Source: Variovorax paradoxus (lineage in GTDB: Bacteria; Pseudomonadota; Gammaproteobacteria; Burkholderiales; Burkholderiaceae_C). Taken from it: a stretch of DNA of 64,000 nucleotides. Both the position numbers and the translations under genes were made by a program. Position 1 is the first letter of the stretch, and each line of letters starts with the position of its first letter. Below the pieces are notes generated by a model. The model ran no database searches, was not told where the DNA came from, and saw only the letters and a list, made by a program, of their open reading frames with translations. The DNA lies in NCBI RefSeq assembly GCF_018614915.1, contig NZ_JAGGNU010000012.1:1-64000 (forward strand), written 5' to 3'. Positions 16,359-25,496 of this stretch are shown here, piece by piece.

Positions 16359-17786
16359 TCAATGCTCCTGCTGCGCCAGGCCGCGCACGTCGGCCAGCCG
16401 GCCGGTCACGGCGGCGGCGGCCGCCATGGCCGGGCTCATCAGGTGGGTGCGCGCACCCGGCCCCTGGCGGCCGACGAAATTGCGGTTCGAGGTGGAGGCG
16501 CAGCGCTGGCCCGGTGCCACCTGGTCGCCGTTGGTGCCCAGGCACATCGAGCAGCCCGCGTAGCGCCACTGGAAGCCGGCCGCGCGGAACACGGCATCGA
16601 GCCCCTCGGCCTCGGCCTGGCGCTTGACCAGGCCCGAGCCGGGCACCACCCAGGCTTCGACGCCCTCGGCCACGCGGCGCCCGCGCGCCACGGCCGCGGC
16701 GCTGCGCAGGTCTTCGATGCGGCCGTTGGTGCAGGAGCCGATGAAGACGCGCTGCACCGGGATGCCGGCGAGCGGCTGGCCGGCCTCGAGGCCCATGTAG
16801 GCGAGGGCGCGGCGCATCGCATCACGCTGCGCTTCGGTGGCCGCGCTCGCCGGGTCGGGCACGCGGCCGGAGATCGGCAGCACGTCCTCGGGGCTGGTGC
16901 CCCAGGTGACCATCGGCGCGATCTCAGGGGCATGCAGCGAGAGCTCGCGGTCGAACGTCGCATCGGCATCGCCGGCGAGGCCGCGCCAGCGCGCCACGGC
17001 CTGGTCCCACGCGGCGCCCTGCGGCGCATGCGGCCGGCCGGCCAGCCAGGCGTAGGTGCTCTCGTCGGGCGCGATCATCCCGGCGCGCGCGCCAGCTTCG
17101 ATGGACATGTTGCACACCGTCATGCGCGCCTCCATCGAGAGTGCGCGGATCGCGCTGCCCGCGTACTCGATCACGTGGCCGGTCGCGCCCGCGGTGCCGA
17201 GGCGGCCGATGACGGCGAGGATGATGTCCTTCGCGCTGACGCCGGGGCCGAGCCGGCCGTCGACGCTGACGCGCAGCGTGCGCGGCTTGCGCTGCCACAG
17301 CGTCTGGGTGGCGAGCACGTGGGCCACTTCCGAGGCCCCGATGCCGAAGGCCAGCGCGCCGAGCGCGCCGTGGGTCGAGGTGTGGCTGTCGCCGCAGACG
17401 ATCAGCATGCCGGGCAGGGAAAGGCCCTGCTCGGGGCCGACCACGTGCACGATGCCCTGGCGCTCGTCGTCCAGGCCGAAGAAGCGGATGCCGGCGGCGG
17501 CGCAATCGTCTTCGAGCGCCTGAGCCATGGCGCGCTTCTCGGTGTCGGCGATGCTGGCGAGCGTGCGCGTGTCGGTGGGCACGTAGTGGTCGGGCGTGGC
17601 GAAGGCGCGCTCCGGCGTGCGGACCGCAAGGCCCTTCTGCCGCAGCATCTGGAAGGCCGGCGCCGAGCCGTCCTGCACGAGGTGGCGGTCGACGTAGAGC
17701 AGGCTCTGGCCGTCGTCGCGCTGCATCACGACGTGCTCGGCCCAGATCTTGTCGAACAGGGTGCGGGGAGGCGATGCAATGCTCAT
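16359..17786 (-). CDS. leuC: 3-isopropylmalate dehydratase large subunit
   Basis: 475 aa, an aconitase-family protein. It shows [21 protein letters not shown], the cluster Cys in [14 protein letters not shown] and the pair of Cys in GCSMCLG near the C-terminus, which together hold a [4Fe-4S] cluster. With LeuD it should isomerise 2-isopropylmalate or a related 2-alkylmalate. It starts 6 bp downstream of the stop of the Bug binding-protein gene, an unusual arrangement for biosynthetic leuC and evidence that uptake and isomerisation are co-expressed. Confidence 0.93.
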   Translation of the reverse strand: MSIASPPRTLFDKIWAEHVVMQRDDGQSLLYVDRHLVQDGSAPAFQMLRQKGLAVRTPERAFATPDHYVPTDTRTLASIADTEKRAMAQALEDDCAAAGIRFFGLDDERQGIVHVVGPEQGLSLPGMLIVCGDSHTSTHGALGALAFGIGASEVAHVLATQTLWQRKPRTLRVSVDGRLGPGVSAKDIILAVIGRLGTAGATGHVIEYAGSAIRALSMEARMTVCNMSIEAGARAGMIAPDESTYAWLAGRPHAPQGAAWDQAVARWRGLAGDADATFDRELSLHAPEIAPMVTWGTSPEDVLPISGRVPDPASAATEAQRDAMRRALAYMGLEAGQPLAGIPVQRVFIGSCTNGRIEDLRSAAAVARGRRVAEGVEAWVVPGSGLVKRQAEAEGLDAVFRAAGFQWRYAGCSMCLGTNGDQVAPGQRCASTSNRNFVGRQGPGARTHLMSPAMAAAAAVTGRLADVRGLAQQEH

Positions 17787-17792
17787 CGAGGC

Positions 17793-18761
17793 TCAGTCCA
17801 GCTTGGCGCCCGACAGGCGCACGATCGATTCGTAGCGCTTGATCTCGGAGGCGATGAACTGCCCGAACTCCTCCGGCGTGCCGCCGCCGATCTCGGCGCC
17901 GAACTCGGCCATGCGCCGCTTCATGTCGGCCGACTGCAGCACCTGGTTGGCCTCGGCGTTGAGCTTGTCGATGATGGGCCGCGGCGTGCCGGCCGGCGCC
18001 ATGAGGCCGTACCACGACGAGGCATACACGCCCGGCAGGCCGACCTCGTCGAAGGTGGGCACGTCGGGCAGCGCCGGGTTGCGCTTCTTCGATGCCACCG
18101 CGAGCGCGCGCATCCTGCCGCTGGCGACGAAAGGCAGGCAGGTGGTGGTGTCGAGCATCAGCGAGATGTGGCCCGCCGCCAGGTCGGCCTCGGCCGGCGC
18201 GGTGCCCTTGTAGGGCACGTGCACGATGTCGATCTTGGCGGCGCTCATGAACTGCACCGCGGCCAGGTGCTGCGAGGAGCCGACGCCGCCCGAGCCGTAG
18301 TTGAGCTTGCCGGGGTTGGCCTTGGCCGCATCGATCAGCTCCTTGACCGACTTGAAGGGCGAGGAAGCCGGCACCACGAGGATGTTCGGCACCGCCGAGA
18401 CGTAGACGATGGGCGCGAAGTCCTTGATCGGGTCGAAGCCCAGCTTCGAATAAAGATGCAGGTTGACTGCATTCGGGCTGATCGAGCCCATCAGCAGGTT
18501 GTAGCCGTCGGGCTTGGCGCGCACCGCGAGCTCGGTGCCGATGTTGCCGCCCGCGCCGCCGCGGTTGTCGATCACGATCGGCTGGCCCAGCTTCTGCGCC
18601 ATCGGCTCCGAGATCATGCGGGCGGTGGTGTCGACACCGCCGCCCGCGGGCCACGGAACCATCAGCTTGATCGGCTGGTTCGGATAGCCGGACTGGGCCG
18701 TGGCGGCGGATGCGAGGGCGAGCAGGGCCGCCATCAGGCCGGCATGCGCTTTCTTCATCAT
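17793..18761 (-). CDS. Bug-type periplasmic substrate-binding protein (tripartite tricarboxylate transporter family)
   Basis: 322 aa. A signal peptide (MMKKAHAGLMAALLALASAA) is followed by YPNQPIKLMVPWPAGGGVDT, the classic Bug start, and by NRGGAGGNIGTE. Bug proteins bind carboxylates in the periplasm and feed TctAB-type or other permeases; no tctA or tctB gene is nearby. AGGAG lies 8 nt before the first of two adjacent ATGs. It is the first gene of the unit with leuCDB, suggesting a dicarboxylate or alkylmalate ligand. It is divergent from a LysR regulator. Confidence 0.9.
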   Translation of the reverse strand: MMKKAHAGLMAALLALASAATAQSGYPNQPIKLMVPWPAGGGVDTTARMISEPMAQKLGQPIVIDNRGGAGGNIGTELAVRAKPDGYNLLMGSISPNAVNLHLYSKLGFDPIKDFAPIVYVSAVPNILVVPASSPFKSVKELIDAAKANPGKLNYGSGGVGSSQHLAAVQFMSAAKIDIVHVPYKGTAPAEADLAAGHISLMLDTTTCLPFVASGRMRALAVASKKRNPALPDVPTFDEVGLPGVYASSWYGLMAPAGTPRPIIDKLNAEANQVLQSADMKRRMAEFGAEIGGGTPEEFGQFIASEIKRYESIVRLSGAKLD

Positions 18762-18856
18762 CGACTCGTCTCCTGTGCTTGTAGTGGAGACGATGCTAAG
18801 TACGCGACGCTGGCGCAGCAATCACAATTAAGGCATGAAGGGGATGAGTAAAGCTC

Positions 18857-19780
18857 ATGCCTCACACTCCGCCCATGCCCCGCCGCCTGCCCCCGCTCAA
18901 TGCTCTTCGCGCCTTCGAGGCCGCCGCCCGCTGCGGCAACTTCACGCGCGCGGCCGAGGAGCTGTGCGTCACGCAGGGCGCAGTGAGCCGGCATGTGGCG
19001 ACGCTGGAAGGCTGGCTCAAGGTGCAGCTCTTCGAGCGCGGCCGCCACGGCATCGTGCTCACGCCGCCGGGGCAGGCCTACTTCGGCACGGTGCGCGCGG
19101 CGCTCGACCAGATCGACTACGGCACGCGCGCGCTGCAGGCCGGCCCCGACGAGCGGCGCCTGCGCATCAAGCTGCCGCCCACCTTCGCGATCCGCTGGCT
19201 GGTGCCGCGGCTCGCGCGCTTCCATGCGCTGCACCCGAAGATCGACGTGCAGATCACCACCTCGCACGAGCGCGCCGACTTCACGCGCGAGGAGGTGGAC
19301 TTGAGCATCCATTCCGAACCCAGTCCGCCGGAAGGCGCGGGTTGCCGGCGCCTGTTCGGCGAGACGCTGCTGCCGGTGTGCGCGCCGGGCCTGCTCGAAC
19401 AGGGGCTGCCGCTGGCGCGGCCGGCCGATCTCGCGCGGCACGTGCTGCTGTGCTCGATGAACCGGCCCAAGGACTGGCCGACCTGGCTGGCCGCGGCCGG
19501 CGCGCCCGAGATCGACGGCAACAGCGGCCTCAAGTTCGAGAACGCCGCGCTGGCCTACCAGGCGGCGGCCGACCGGCTGGGCGTGATGGTCGCGCTGCAT
19601 GCCTTCGTGCGCGACGACCTGGCGGCGGGCCGGCTGGTGGCACCGTTTCCGCTGCTGGTGGAGACGCAGGGCGCCTACTACCTGGCCTGGCGCAGCGACA
19701 CGCCGCAGCCCGAGCGTGTGCAGGCCTTCGAGGCCTGGATCGCCGAGGAGGCGGCGGCGATGGAGCAGGCGCGACCGTAG
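18857..19780 (+). CDS. LysR-family regulator, GcvA-like
   Basis: 307 aa. The N-terminal helix-turn-helix LRAFEAAARCGNFTRAAEEL with VTQGAVSRHVATLE and the PPLNALRAFEAAAR start are of the GcvA subgroup; a periplasmic-binding-like effector domain follows. It is divergent from the Bug-leuCDB unit with 95 bp between, so it most likely controls that unit in response to the substrate. It converges closely with the pectate lyase gene. Confidence 0.9.
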   Translation: MPHTPPMPRRLPPLNALRAFEAAARCGNFTRAAEELCVTQGAVSRHVATLEGWLKVQLFERGRHGIVLTPPGQAYFGTVRAALDQIDYGTRALQAGPDERRLRIKLPPTFAIRWLVPRLARFHALHPKIDVQITTSHERADFTREEVDLSIHSEPSPPEGAGCRRLFGETLLPVCAPGLLEQGLPLARPADLARHVLLCSMNRPKDWPTWLAAAGAPEIDGNSGLKFENAALAYQAAADRLGVMVALHAFVRDDLAAGRLVAPFPLLVETQGAYYLAWRSDTPQPERVQAFEAWIAEEAAAMEQARP

Positions 19781-19805
19781 GCGAGCGCGTCGAAGCCGGG
19801 GCCGG

Positions 19806-21335
19806 TCAGTTCACGGTGATCCGGCCGACGCCGGCGCTGCCGAGCACCTTCGTCTTCACCGATGCCGCCAAGGTCGGTGTGTAGGCGTAGGGGATGGCCC
19901 AGGAACTGGCCGCGAAGGCGCACGCCGACGCGAGGTTCAGCGCCGCCGCGTTCAGCAGCGAGCCGGTGTCCGAGATCGCGCCGGTCTTGCTCGACGAGCC
20001 CGGGTTCTTGACGACGTCCGGGCAACTCGTCGCACCGGTGATCTCGAACACGTTCTGCTCGGACAGGATCTGAGCCTTGTAGCCGACGCCGATGCTGTAC
20101 TGGTGTGCATAGACGCTTGCCGAACGGCTGCCCTCGTGCAGGTTGCTGTACACGTGCACGCGGCCGAAGCGCACGCGTGGCGCGCGCTCGCCGACGCTGG
20201 TGAAGTGGTTGTGGTGGAAGGTGACGGTCAGGTGGCCGTCGTCGCTGGTCGTGCTGTCGGACGCGCCGATCAGGTTGTTCTTCTCGTGGTGGTCGAAGAC
20301 GTTGTACGAGACAGTCACGTAGTCGGACCCGTTCTTCACATCCAGGGCGCCGTCGTGGCACTGCTTCAGCTTTCCGTTCTCGACCGGTGCGAGGTCGTCG
20401 GTTTGCGGCGCGTCGGTGAATCGGTTGTGATCGATCCAGACATTGCTCGCATGGTCGACCGTGAGGCCGTCGTACTCGGAGTTCCAGTTGCCGGACGCCC
20501 CATCGTTCGGATCCGAGACCGGCGCGATGTCGCACGGATTCATGATCGTCAGGTTGCGCACGATCACGTTGCTGACGTCCTTCACCACGACGCGGGCGTT
20601 GACGAGCTGCGCACTCGAGCCGATGCCGATCAGCGTCGTGTTGCTGGTCAGCCTGATCGAGTTGCGGGCGGCCTGGTCGGACGCGCTCGTGAATGCGCCT
20701 CCGTTGTCGGCCGAAGTCATGTCGATCGTGCCGCTGATCTTGATGATCTTCGGGCGCGCGTCGGCGTCGTCGAGGGCGTTCTCGAGCTGGGTTGGGGTCG
20801 AAACGGTGTACACGTTGGCCGCCGCGGCGCTCGCACCACCGGTCGTGCCGCCTCCCTGGCTCGCCCAGCCGTCCGCCGGCGCAGTCTCGCGGCTGCTGTC
20901 GCCGGTCGATAGGGATAGAGGTGCGGGGACCGGTGCTGGTGCAGGTGGTGCCGATGCAGGTGCTGGTACGGATGATGCCGGCGCCGATGCGGGTGCCGGT
21001 GCCGGTGCCGGTGCTGGTGCTGGTGCCGGTGCCGGTGCCGGTGCCGCGGACGCAGAGGGGGTCGATACACCGGCGGAAAGGGCGGGCGAAGCCGTCGATG
21101 ACGACCCCCCGCCGCATGCGACAACCGAGGCGCTCAGCGCAGCAATGGTCAACCGACGGGCGTAGGACCCGGGCCGCAAAAGCGAGTGCGGGAGCTCGGC
21201 ATCGTTCAGGAATGAAGCGGTCGAAGGGGTTGGTGCGTTCACGTGGATTGTTGGCGTGTTGTTGTCCACGGAAGGCTTGCAAGTCTTGTTCCCCCGCGCC
21301 ACGAGCGCACAGCGCACGCGATTTGTCACACCCAT
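19806..21335 (-). CDS. Pectate lyase (PL1-like), lipoprotein form
   Basis: About 509 aa. The catalytic right-handed beta-helix begins near NVYTVSTPTQLENALDD. It contains NVIVRNLTIMNP, the WIDHNRF segment (metal-site region of PelC-type lyases) and VTFHHNHF with the catalytic-Arg context ERAPRVRFG. Upstream are a lipobox-like SASVVACGGG and an Ala-Pro linker of about 60 residues. It should be surface-anchored and cleave pectate by beta-elimination. The start is uncertain. The ATG at 21335 lacks a good ribosome site and would leave an N-region too long for a lipoprotein signal. A GTG at 21242 would give a better one. Confidence 0.82.
   Translation of the reverse strand: MGVTNRVRCALVARGNKTCKPSVDNNTPTIHVNAPTPSTASFLNDAELPHSLLRPGSYARRLTIAALSASVVACGGGSSSTASPALSAGVSTPSASAAPAPAPAPAPAPAPAPAPASAPASSVPAPASAPPAPAPVPAPLSLSTGDSSRETAPADGWASQGGGTTGGASAAAANVYTVSTPTQLENALDDADARPKIIKISGTIDMTSADNGGAFTSASDQAARNSIRLTSNTTLIGIGSSAQLVNARVVVKDVSNVIVRNLTIMNPCDIAPVSDPNDGASGNWNSEYDGLTVDHASNVWIDHNRFTDAPQTDDLAPVENGKLKQCHDGALDVKNGSDYVTVSYNVFDHHEKNNLIGASDSTTSDDGHLTVTFHHNHFTSVGERAPRVRFGRVHVYSNLHEGSRSASVYAHQYSIGVGYKAQILSEQNVFEITGATSCPDVVKNPGSSSKTGAISDTGSLLNAAALNLASACAFAASSWAIPYAYTPTLAASVKTKVLGSAGVGRITVN
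20936..21052. repeat. GGTGCC-type hexamer repeats coding an Ala-Pro linker
   Basis: Near-perfect GGTGCC/GGTGCT units, densest at 20990-21052, encode alternating Ala and Pro on the minus strand between the lipobox and the lyase domain. They form a rigid spacer and could vary in length between strains. Confidence 0.7.
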
Positions 21336-21392
21336 CGCGCTTCGACGGGCGGAATGTGTCACCCGGCGCAGGCCCCTCCAGAGCCCCTCGAC

Positions 21393-22466
21393 TCAGCGCC
21401 GGCAAAGACCCAGCACCAGTTCCTGATCCGTGCAGGGCCGCGCACTGGGTTGCGGGCCGACCCAGGACGGCGCACCGGCCGCGGTTTGAGCGGCCATGCA
21501 GGCGCGCAGGCGCTTCTCCATGGGCGCGAAGTAGCGCCACCCCTGGCCGAGCGCCGGCAAATCCAGGCGCACCTGCTTCCACTTGGGATGTCCGTGGGCC
21601 TGGAGCTTGTCGAAGTTCGTGCAGAGCGAGTCGGCAAAGCGGCCCAGGTTTCCGACCGTGGACTGCAGCCCGTAGTCGTAGGTGACCAGATAGGCCTTCA
21701 CGGTCAGGGTGGGAACATCGGCCGTGAGCCAGGTGGCGTAGCTCGCGGTGCGTATGGTCGCGGGAAAGTAGGTCTTCTTCGCACGCTGCGTTTCAGGCGC
21801 CGCGTCATCGAGCTTCAGCAGCTTGATGTAGTTGCGCGCCTCGGGCTTCATCTCCGAGAAGATCTTGGCCGGCTGTCCGGCCACGATGATCGCGACGTCG
21901 ATCGACTTGTCCACGGTGAGCTTGACCAGCGCCTCTTCGTTGCTCACGTACTGCGCGTTGGCAGCCGCCAGCTGCTCGCCGAACATGAGCTGGTAGAGGG
22001 TTCTCGACGTGAGGGCGGTGCCGCTGCCGATCGGCCCGACGGCCATCTTCTTGTTCCTGATCTCGTGGATGTGCGCCAGCGGCGAATCGGCGCGGGCGAC
22101 GAAGTAGATCTCTTCGTCGTAGAGCGGCATGATGAGGCGCAGCGGACGAATGATGTTGCCCGCGTCGGTGTTGCCGGCCTTGGCCTCGTCGAGGAAGGCC
22201 TGGTAGACGTCGGACTGCACCAGCGCGAGCTTCACGCCCGGCTCGAAGCGCATGCGCCGGACGTTCTCCGCCGAACCCTTCGACTCCAGCACTTCGAGAC
22301 CGATGCCCACCGGCTCGGCGACCCACTTGGACAGATCGCGGCCGATCTCGATGTAGGTGCCGGTTTTCGATGCGGTGACGATCTTGTACTCCGCCCTGGG
22401 CGCGGCAGCGGCCGAGGACAGAAGGGCCATGGCTATCAGTCCCGCCAGCATTGTTCTGATTGGCAT
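21393..22466 (-). CDS. TAXI-type TRAP transporter substrate-binding protein
   Basis: 357 aa. After a signal peptide (ending SSAAAAPRA) comes YKIVTASKTGTYIEIGRDL, the TAXI-family start, and later DVAIIVAGQPAKIF. TAXI proteins bind small acids such as glutamate for TRAP permeases, yet no DctQM-like permease is present in this window, so it is an orphan or has another job. The last 40 residues add Cys-containing sequence (MAAQTAAGAPSW, ARPCTDQELVLGLC). GGAG sits 6 nt before the ATG. It follows the membrane protein at 22488 after 21 bp and is probably co-transcribed with it. Confidence 0.85.
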   Translation of the reverse strand: MPIRTMLAGLIAMALLSSAAAAPRAEYKIVTASKTGTYIEIGRDLSKWVAEPVGIGLEVLESKGSAENVRRMRFEPGVKLALVQSDVYQAFLDEAKAGNTDAGNIIRPLRLIMPLYDEEIYFVARADSPLAHIHEIRNKKMAVGPIGSGTALTSRTLYQLMFGEQLAAANAQYVSNEEALVKLTVDKSIDVAIIVAGQPAKIFSEMKPEARNYIKLLKLDDAAPETQRAKKTYFPATIRTASYATWLTADVPTLTVKAYLVTYDYGLQSTVGNLGRFADSLCTNFDKLQAHGHPKWKQVRLDLPALGQGWRYFAPMEKRLRACMAAQTAAGAPSWVGPQPSARPCTDQELVLGLCRR

Positions 22467-22487
22467 GTTGACTCCGTCGGAAAGGGC

Positions 22488-23225
22488 TTATGGCAGGTGC
22501 GCGCGCCCATCGCGCGCGCTTTCGGACAGGGGTTCCTTCGTGCACAGCGCCAGTGCCGCGAGCGCGTCCTTGCACTCGTTCGCCCGGGGTTCCGCCGCGT
22601 CGATCCGCGGTGCAGGCGGGGCGATGACCGGCGCTGCCGCCGCCGGCGGCGCGGGGGCCGGCAAGGGCGCCGGGTCGCTCAGGCCGAGCGCCTTGGTCGC
22701 CTTGCCGGCGGCATCGATAAGCTGTTGCCGCCTGGCCGCCTGTTCCTGCGTTCGCCGGTCGAGCTCGTCCACCAATGCCTGCACGCCGGGATGATCCGGA
22801 TGGGCTGCCACCAGGACGGTGAGCGCGCGCTCGGCGGCGCCCAGATCGCCCCGGCTCAGGTCGCTCTGCGTTTGCGCGAGTTTCGACGTGAGCTCGCGCG
22901 ACCTGTCCGGCTCGGCCTGCTGGTTGAAATAGAGAAAGCCCAGCACCAGTGCGAGCGCGAGCAGGAGCAGCGCCGCGAACTTGCCGAAGGCCGAGCGCTC
23001 CGGCACGAGGCTTTGGGTGGCGGGAAGGTCCCGCGGCGTGTGGACCCAATCCACTGCCATCGGCGGAATCGTTCCCGCGAAATCAGGCGCGCTACGCGCC
23101 GGCTCGACAGGGGCGGGAACGCTGTCCGGCCCGCCGAGATCGGAAGCACCACTCGTCGGCTGGCGCGACCATTGCTGGTCGTCCCTCTTCCAACGCGCGT
23201 TCCGATCAGACGACGTCAGCGGCAT
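22488..23225 (-). CDS. Single-pass membrane protein with periplasmic coiled coil
   Basis: 245 aa. An N-terminal polar region of about 80 residues is followed by one membrane segment (FGKFAALLLLALALVLGFLY). A helical region rich in Gln, Arg and Leu comes next (ELTSKLAQTQSDLSRGDLG, LDRRTQEQAARRQQLIDAAG), then a Pro/Ala linker and a C-terminal pair of Cys (NECKDALAALALCTKE). The helical part containing ALTVLVAAHPDHPGVQAL looks TPR-like. Function is unknown. It sits just upstream of the TAXI gene, and both end in a similar short Cys-bracketed tail, suggesting they act together in the envelope. Confidence 0.6.
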   Translation of the reverse strand: MPLTSSDRNARWKRDDQQWSRQPTSGASDLGGPDSVPAPVEPARSAPDFAGTIPPMAVDWVHTPRDLPATQSLVPERSAFGKFAALLLLALALVLGFLYFNQQAEPDRSRELTSKLAQTQSDLSRGDLGAAERALTVLVAAHPDHPGVQALVDELDRRTQEQAARRQQLIDAAGKATKALGLSDPAPLPAPAPPAAAAPVIAPPAPRIDAAEPRANECKDALAALALCTKEPLSESARDGRAHLP

Positions 23226-23391
23226 CAGATCAGTGTAGTGCGCACTTTTGTTTTCGTACGGCCTGACAAGGCCCGTCCGGATGAGGGAATGCCCGCAGTT
23301 CCGCGGCGCTGCGCCACCACGGCATGCGATGCAGCGAGCCCACGAGCACGTTCAATGCTGCCCAGAGTCGGCTCAGCCGCACAATTCGACC

Positions 23392-23961
23392 ATGACCTTC
23401 CCCGCGCTCGAATCATTCATCGCCCAGGCCACGGCTCGGAGTCGCCTGCAACCCGATCCGGCCGACTGCGTGCTTGCTCTTGCGCCGCTGATGCTCGAGC
23501 TGATCGATCAGGCCGGCACCTTCCTGGAGCCCCGGCACTATCGCAGCAGCAGCACGGGCTACACCCGCAATCTCATCTTCGATGCCCCGGATGCAAGTCT
23601 CTCCCTGTACTCGATCGTCTGGCTGCCCGGTCAGTGGACGCCCGTGCACGACCATGGAAGCTGGGGAGTCGTTGGCGTCCTGGAAGGCATTCTGGAGGAA
23701 CGCAGCTACGTGAGGCTGTCGCCCGATCGCGGCGCCGACCAGGAGATCGACTTGGCGCGCGGCGGCACGGTCCTGCTGCGACACGGGGCCGTGACCAGCT
23801 TCGTTCCGAATCCGGACCACATTCACGTCACCGGAGTTCCCGCGGAACGACCTCGCGCAGTCAGCCTCCACCTCTATGGCAGGACGATGAGCAATTTCAA
23901 CATCTACGATGTCGAAGCGCGCACTCGCCGGCGCATCGACGTGGTCCACAACGAAAGCTAG
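23392..23961 (+). CDS. Cysteine-dioxygenase-like cupin
   Basis: 189 aa. The metal site of the family is visible: PVHDHGSWGVVGVLEG supplies two His and HIHV the third. The overall order matches bacterial CDO or 3-mercaptopropionate dioxygenase (non-haem Fe(II), thiol to sulfinate). GNLIF-like framing (RNLIFDAPDASLSLYSIVW) agrees. I begin at the ATG at 23392, where conserved sequence begins; the frame is open upstream. It converges with the RidA-family gene. The substrate, cysteine or another thiol, cannot be decided. Confidence 0.8.
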   Translation: MTFPALESFIAQATARSRLQPDPADCVLALAPLMLELIDQAGTFLEPRHYRSSSTGYTRNLIFDAPDASLSLYSIVWLPGQWTPVHDHGSWGVVGVLEGILEERSYVRLSPDRGADQEIDLARGGTVLLRHGAVTSFVPNPDHIHVTGVPAERPRAVSLHLYGRTMSNFNIYDVEARTRRRIDVVHNES

Positions 23962-23985
23962 GTGAGCACGCCCTCGGGGGGACAT

Positions 23986-24402
23986 TCACAAGCGGCCTTC
24001 GCCACCACTGATCTCCGGAAGCTTCGCGATCACCTTGATCTCGAACTGGAAGCCATAGAGCCACGTCACGCCGACGGCCGTCAGCGTCGGGTGCGGCGCG
24101 TTGCCCCAATACTCCGGCACCACCTTCCAGATCGTGTCGAACTTCGATTCGGGATCGACGATGAAGACGGTGACGTCAATCACGTGGTCGAACGTGCAGC
24201 CTGCGGCCACCAGGATCGCGTTCAGGTTGTCGAACGCGAGCCGGACTTGCGCCTCCAGGTCGGGCTCGGGCGAGCCGTCCTGGCGGCTTCCGACTTGGCC
24301 CGAAACGAACAGCAAGCCATTGGACCGGATCGCCGGCGAATAGCGATTCTTCTCGTAAAGCGCCTGGCGCCCGGGTGGAAAAACGACGTCACGCTGAGCC
24401 AT
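23986..24402 (-). CDS. RidA-family (YjgF/UK114) protein
   Basis: 138 aa. It has LLFVSGQVGSRQDGSPEPDLEAQ and a central AFDNLNAILVAAG with DVIDVTVFIVD, the RidA fold pattern. RidA proper deaminates reactive enamine/imine intermediates and carries a key Arg near the end. Here that region (FEIKVIAKLPE) has Ile/Glu instead, so it probably belongs to a RidA-like subfamily with another activity. It is divergent from a LysR gene, its likely regulator. Confidence 0.85.
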   Translation of the reverse strand: MAQRDVVFPPGRQALYEKNRYSPAIRSNGLLFVSGQVGSRQDGSPEPDLEAQVRLAFDNLNAILVAAGCTFDHVIDVTVFIVDPESKFDTIWKVVPEYWGNAPHPTLTAVGVTWLYGFQFEIKVIAKLPEISGGEGRL

Positions 24403-24545
24403 GGATTTGCCTTGTTGAATGGGTCGAAGTCGACCCGGTGATCACGATGAAGGGACTTTAGAGATCCATGCCCTGCGCATCAACGCGCAAGACCAACAAT
24501 CACTGTTTGCGAATCCAAACAATTTTCGAAGTATCTGGAGCAGAG

Positions 24546-25471
24546 ATGGACCGTTTCGATGCGATGCAGGCATTCGCTCGCGTGGTGGAAGCACGCAGCT
24601 TCACCAAGGCGGCCGAGACGCTTCACATGAACAAGACCAGCGTGACGCAACTGGTGCAGCAGCTCGAAGCACGGCTGCGCGTCAAGCTGCTCAACCGCAC
24701 CACGCGCAAGGTCAACGTCACGGCCGACGGCGCCGCCTACTACGAGCGCGTGGTGCGCCTGCTGGCCGATATGGCGATGCCGAGACCAGCCTGTCCAGCG
24801 CCTCGGCGTCGCCCAGGGGCCGGCTGCGGGTGGATGTGCCCAGCCCGCTGGCACGCATGATCCTGGTGCCGGCACTGCCGGCATTCCACGCGAAGTACCC
24901 CGATATCCAGCTCGACATGGGCGTGAGCGATCGCATGGTGGACCTGATCGGCGAGAACGTGGACTGCGTCGTGCGCGGCGGCGAACTCACCGACCAGTCG
25001 CTGATGGCACGCCGCGTGGGCGACCTGCAGCTCGGGGTTTACGCGGCGCCGAGCTACCTGGAACGCGCCGGCACGCCCTCGCACCCGCGGGAGCTGGAAG
25101 ACACGCACCACCGCATCGTGGGCTTCCTGTGGTCACGCACCGGCAAGACCTTTCCGTACGCCATGCGCTGCGACGGCGAGCGCATCGAAGTGCAAGGCCG
25201 CTACGTGTTCGCGGTCGACGACGGCAATGCCTACCTCGCGGCCGGCTTGGCCGGCCTGGGAGTCCTTTGGCTGCCGGACTACATGTCCAAGGCGCACCTG
25301 GCGCGCGGCGAGCTGGTGCCCCTGTTCGAGGGCTGGCGCCTCGATCCGATGCCGATGTACGTGGCGTTTCCGCCGAACCGGCATGTCAGCACCAAGCTGC
25401 GCGTGTTCATCGATTGGGTCGCCGAGCTGATGGCACAACATGCGCCTGTCACCGTCCGACATGATTCGTGA
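24546..25471 (+). pseudogene. LysR-family regulator interrupted by a frameshift
   Basis: The first frame gives MDRFDAMQAFARVVEARSF and a complete helix-turn-helix up to VVRLLADM. The neighbouring frame then continues GDAETSLSSASASPRGRLRV and a complete effector domain to the stop at 25471. One missing G at about 24773 (ATGGC where ATGGGC is expected) explains both. Together they make about 308 aa, the normal length. It resembles the LTTR group with a DRF-type start that represses or activates divergent genes, here the RidA-family gene. It is either a real mutation or a base-calling indel. Confidence 0.8.
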
Positions 25472-25496
25472 CCTGGGCGGAGTACGGAGCACTCCG

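Noticed and set aside
16362..18851. 829-codon plus-strand open frame
   Set aside because: Antisense to leuC and the Bug gene, with low-complexity Ala/Arg/His sequence.
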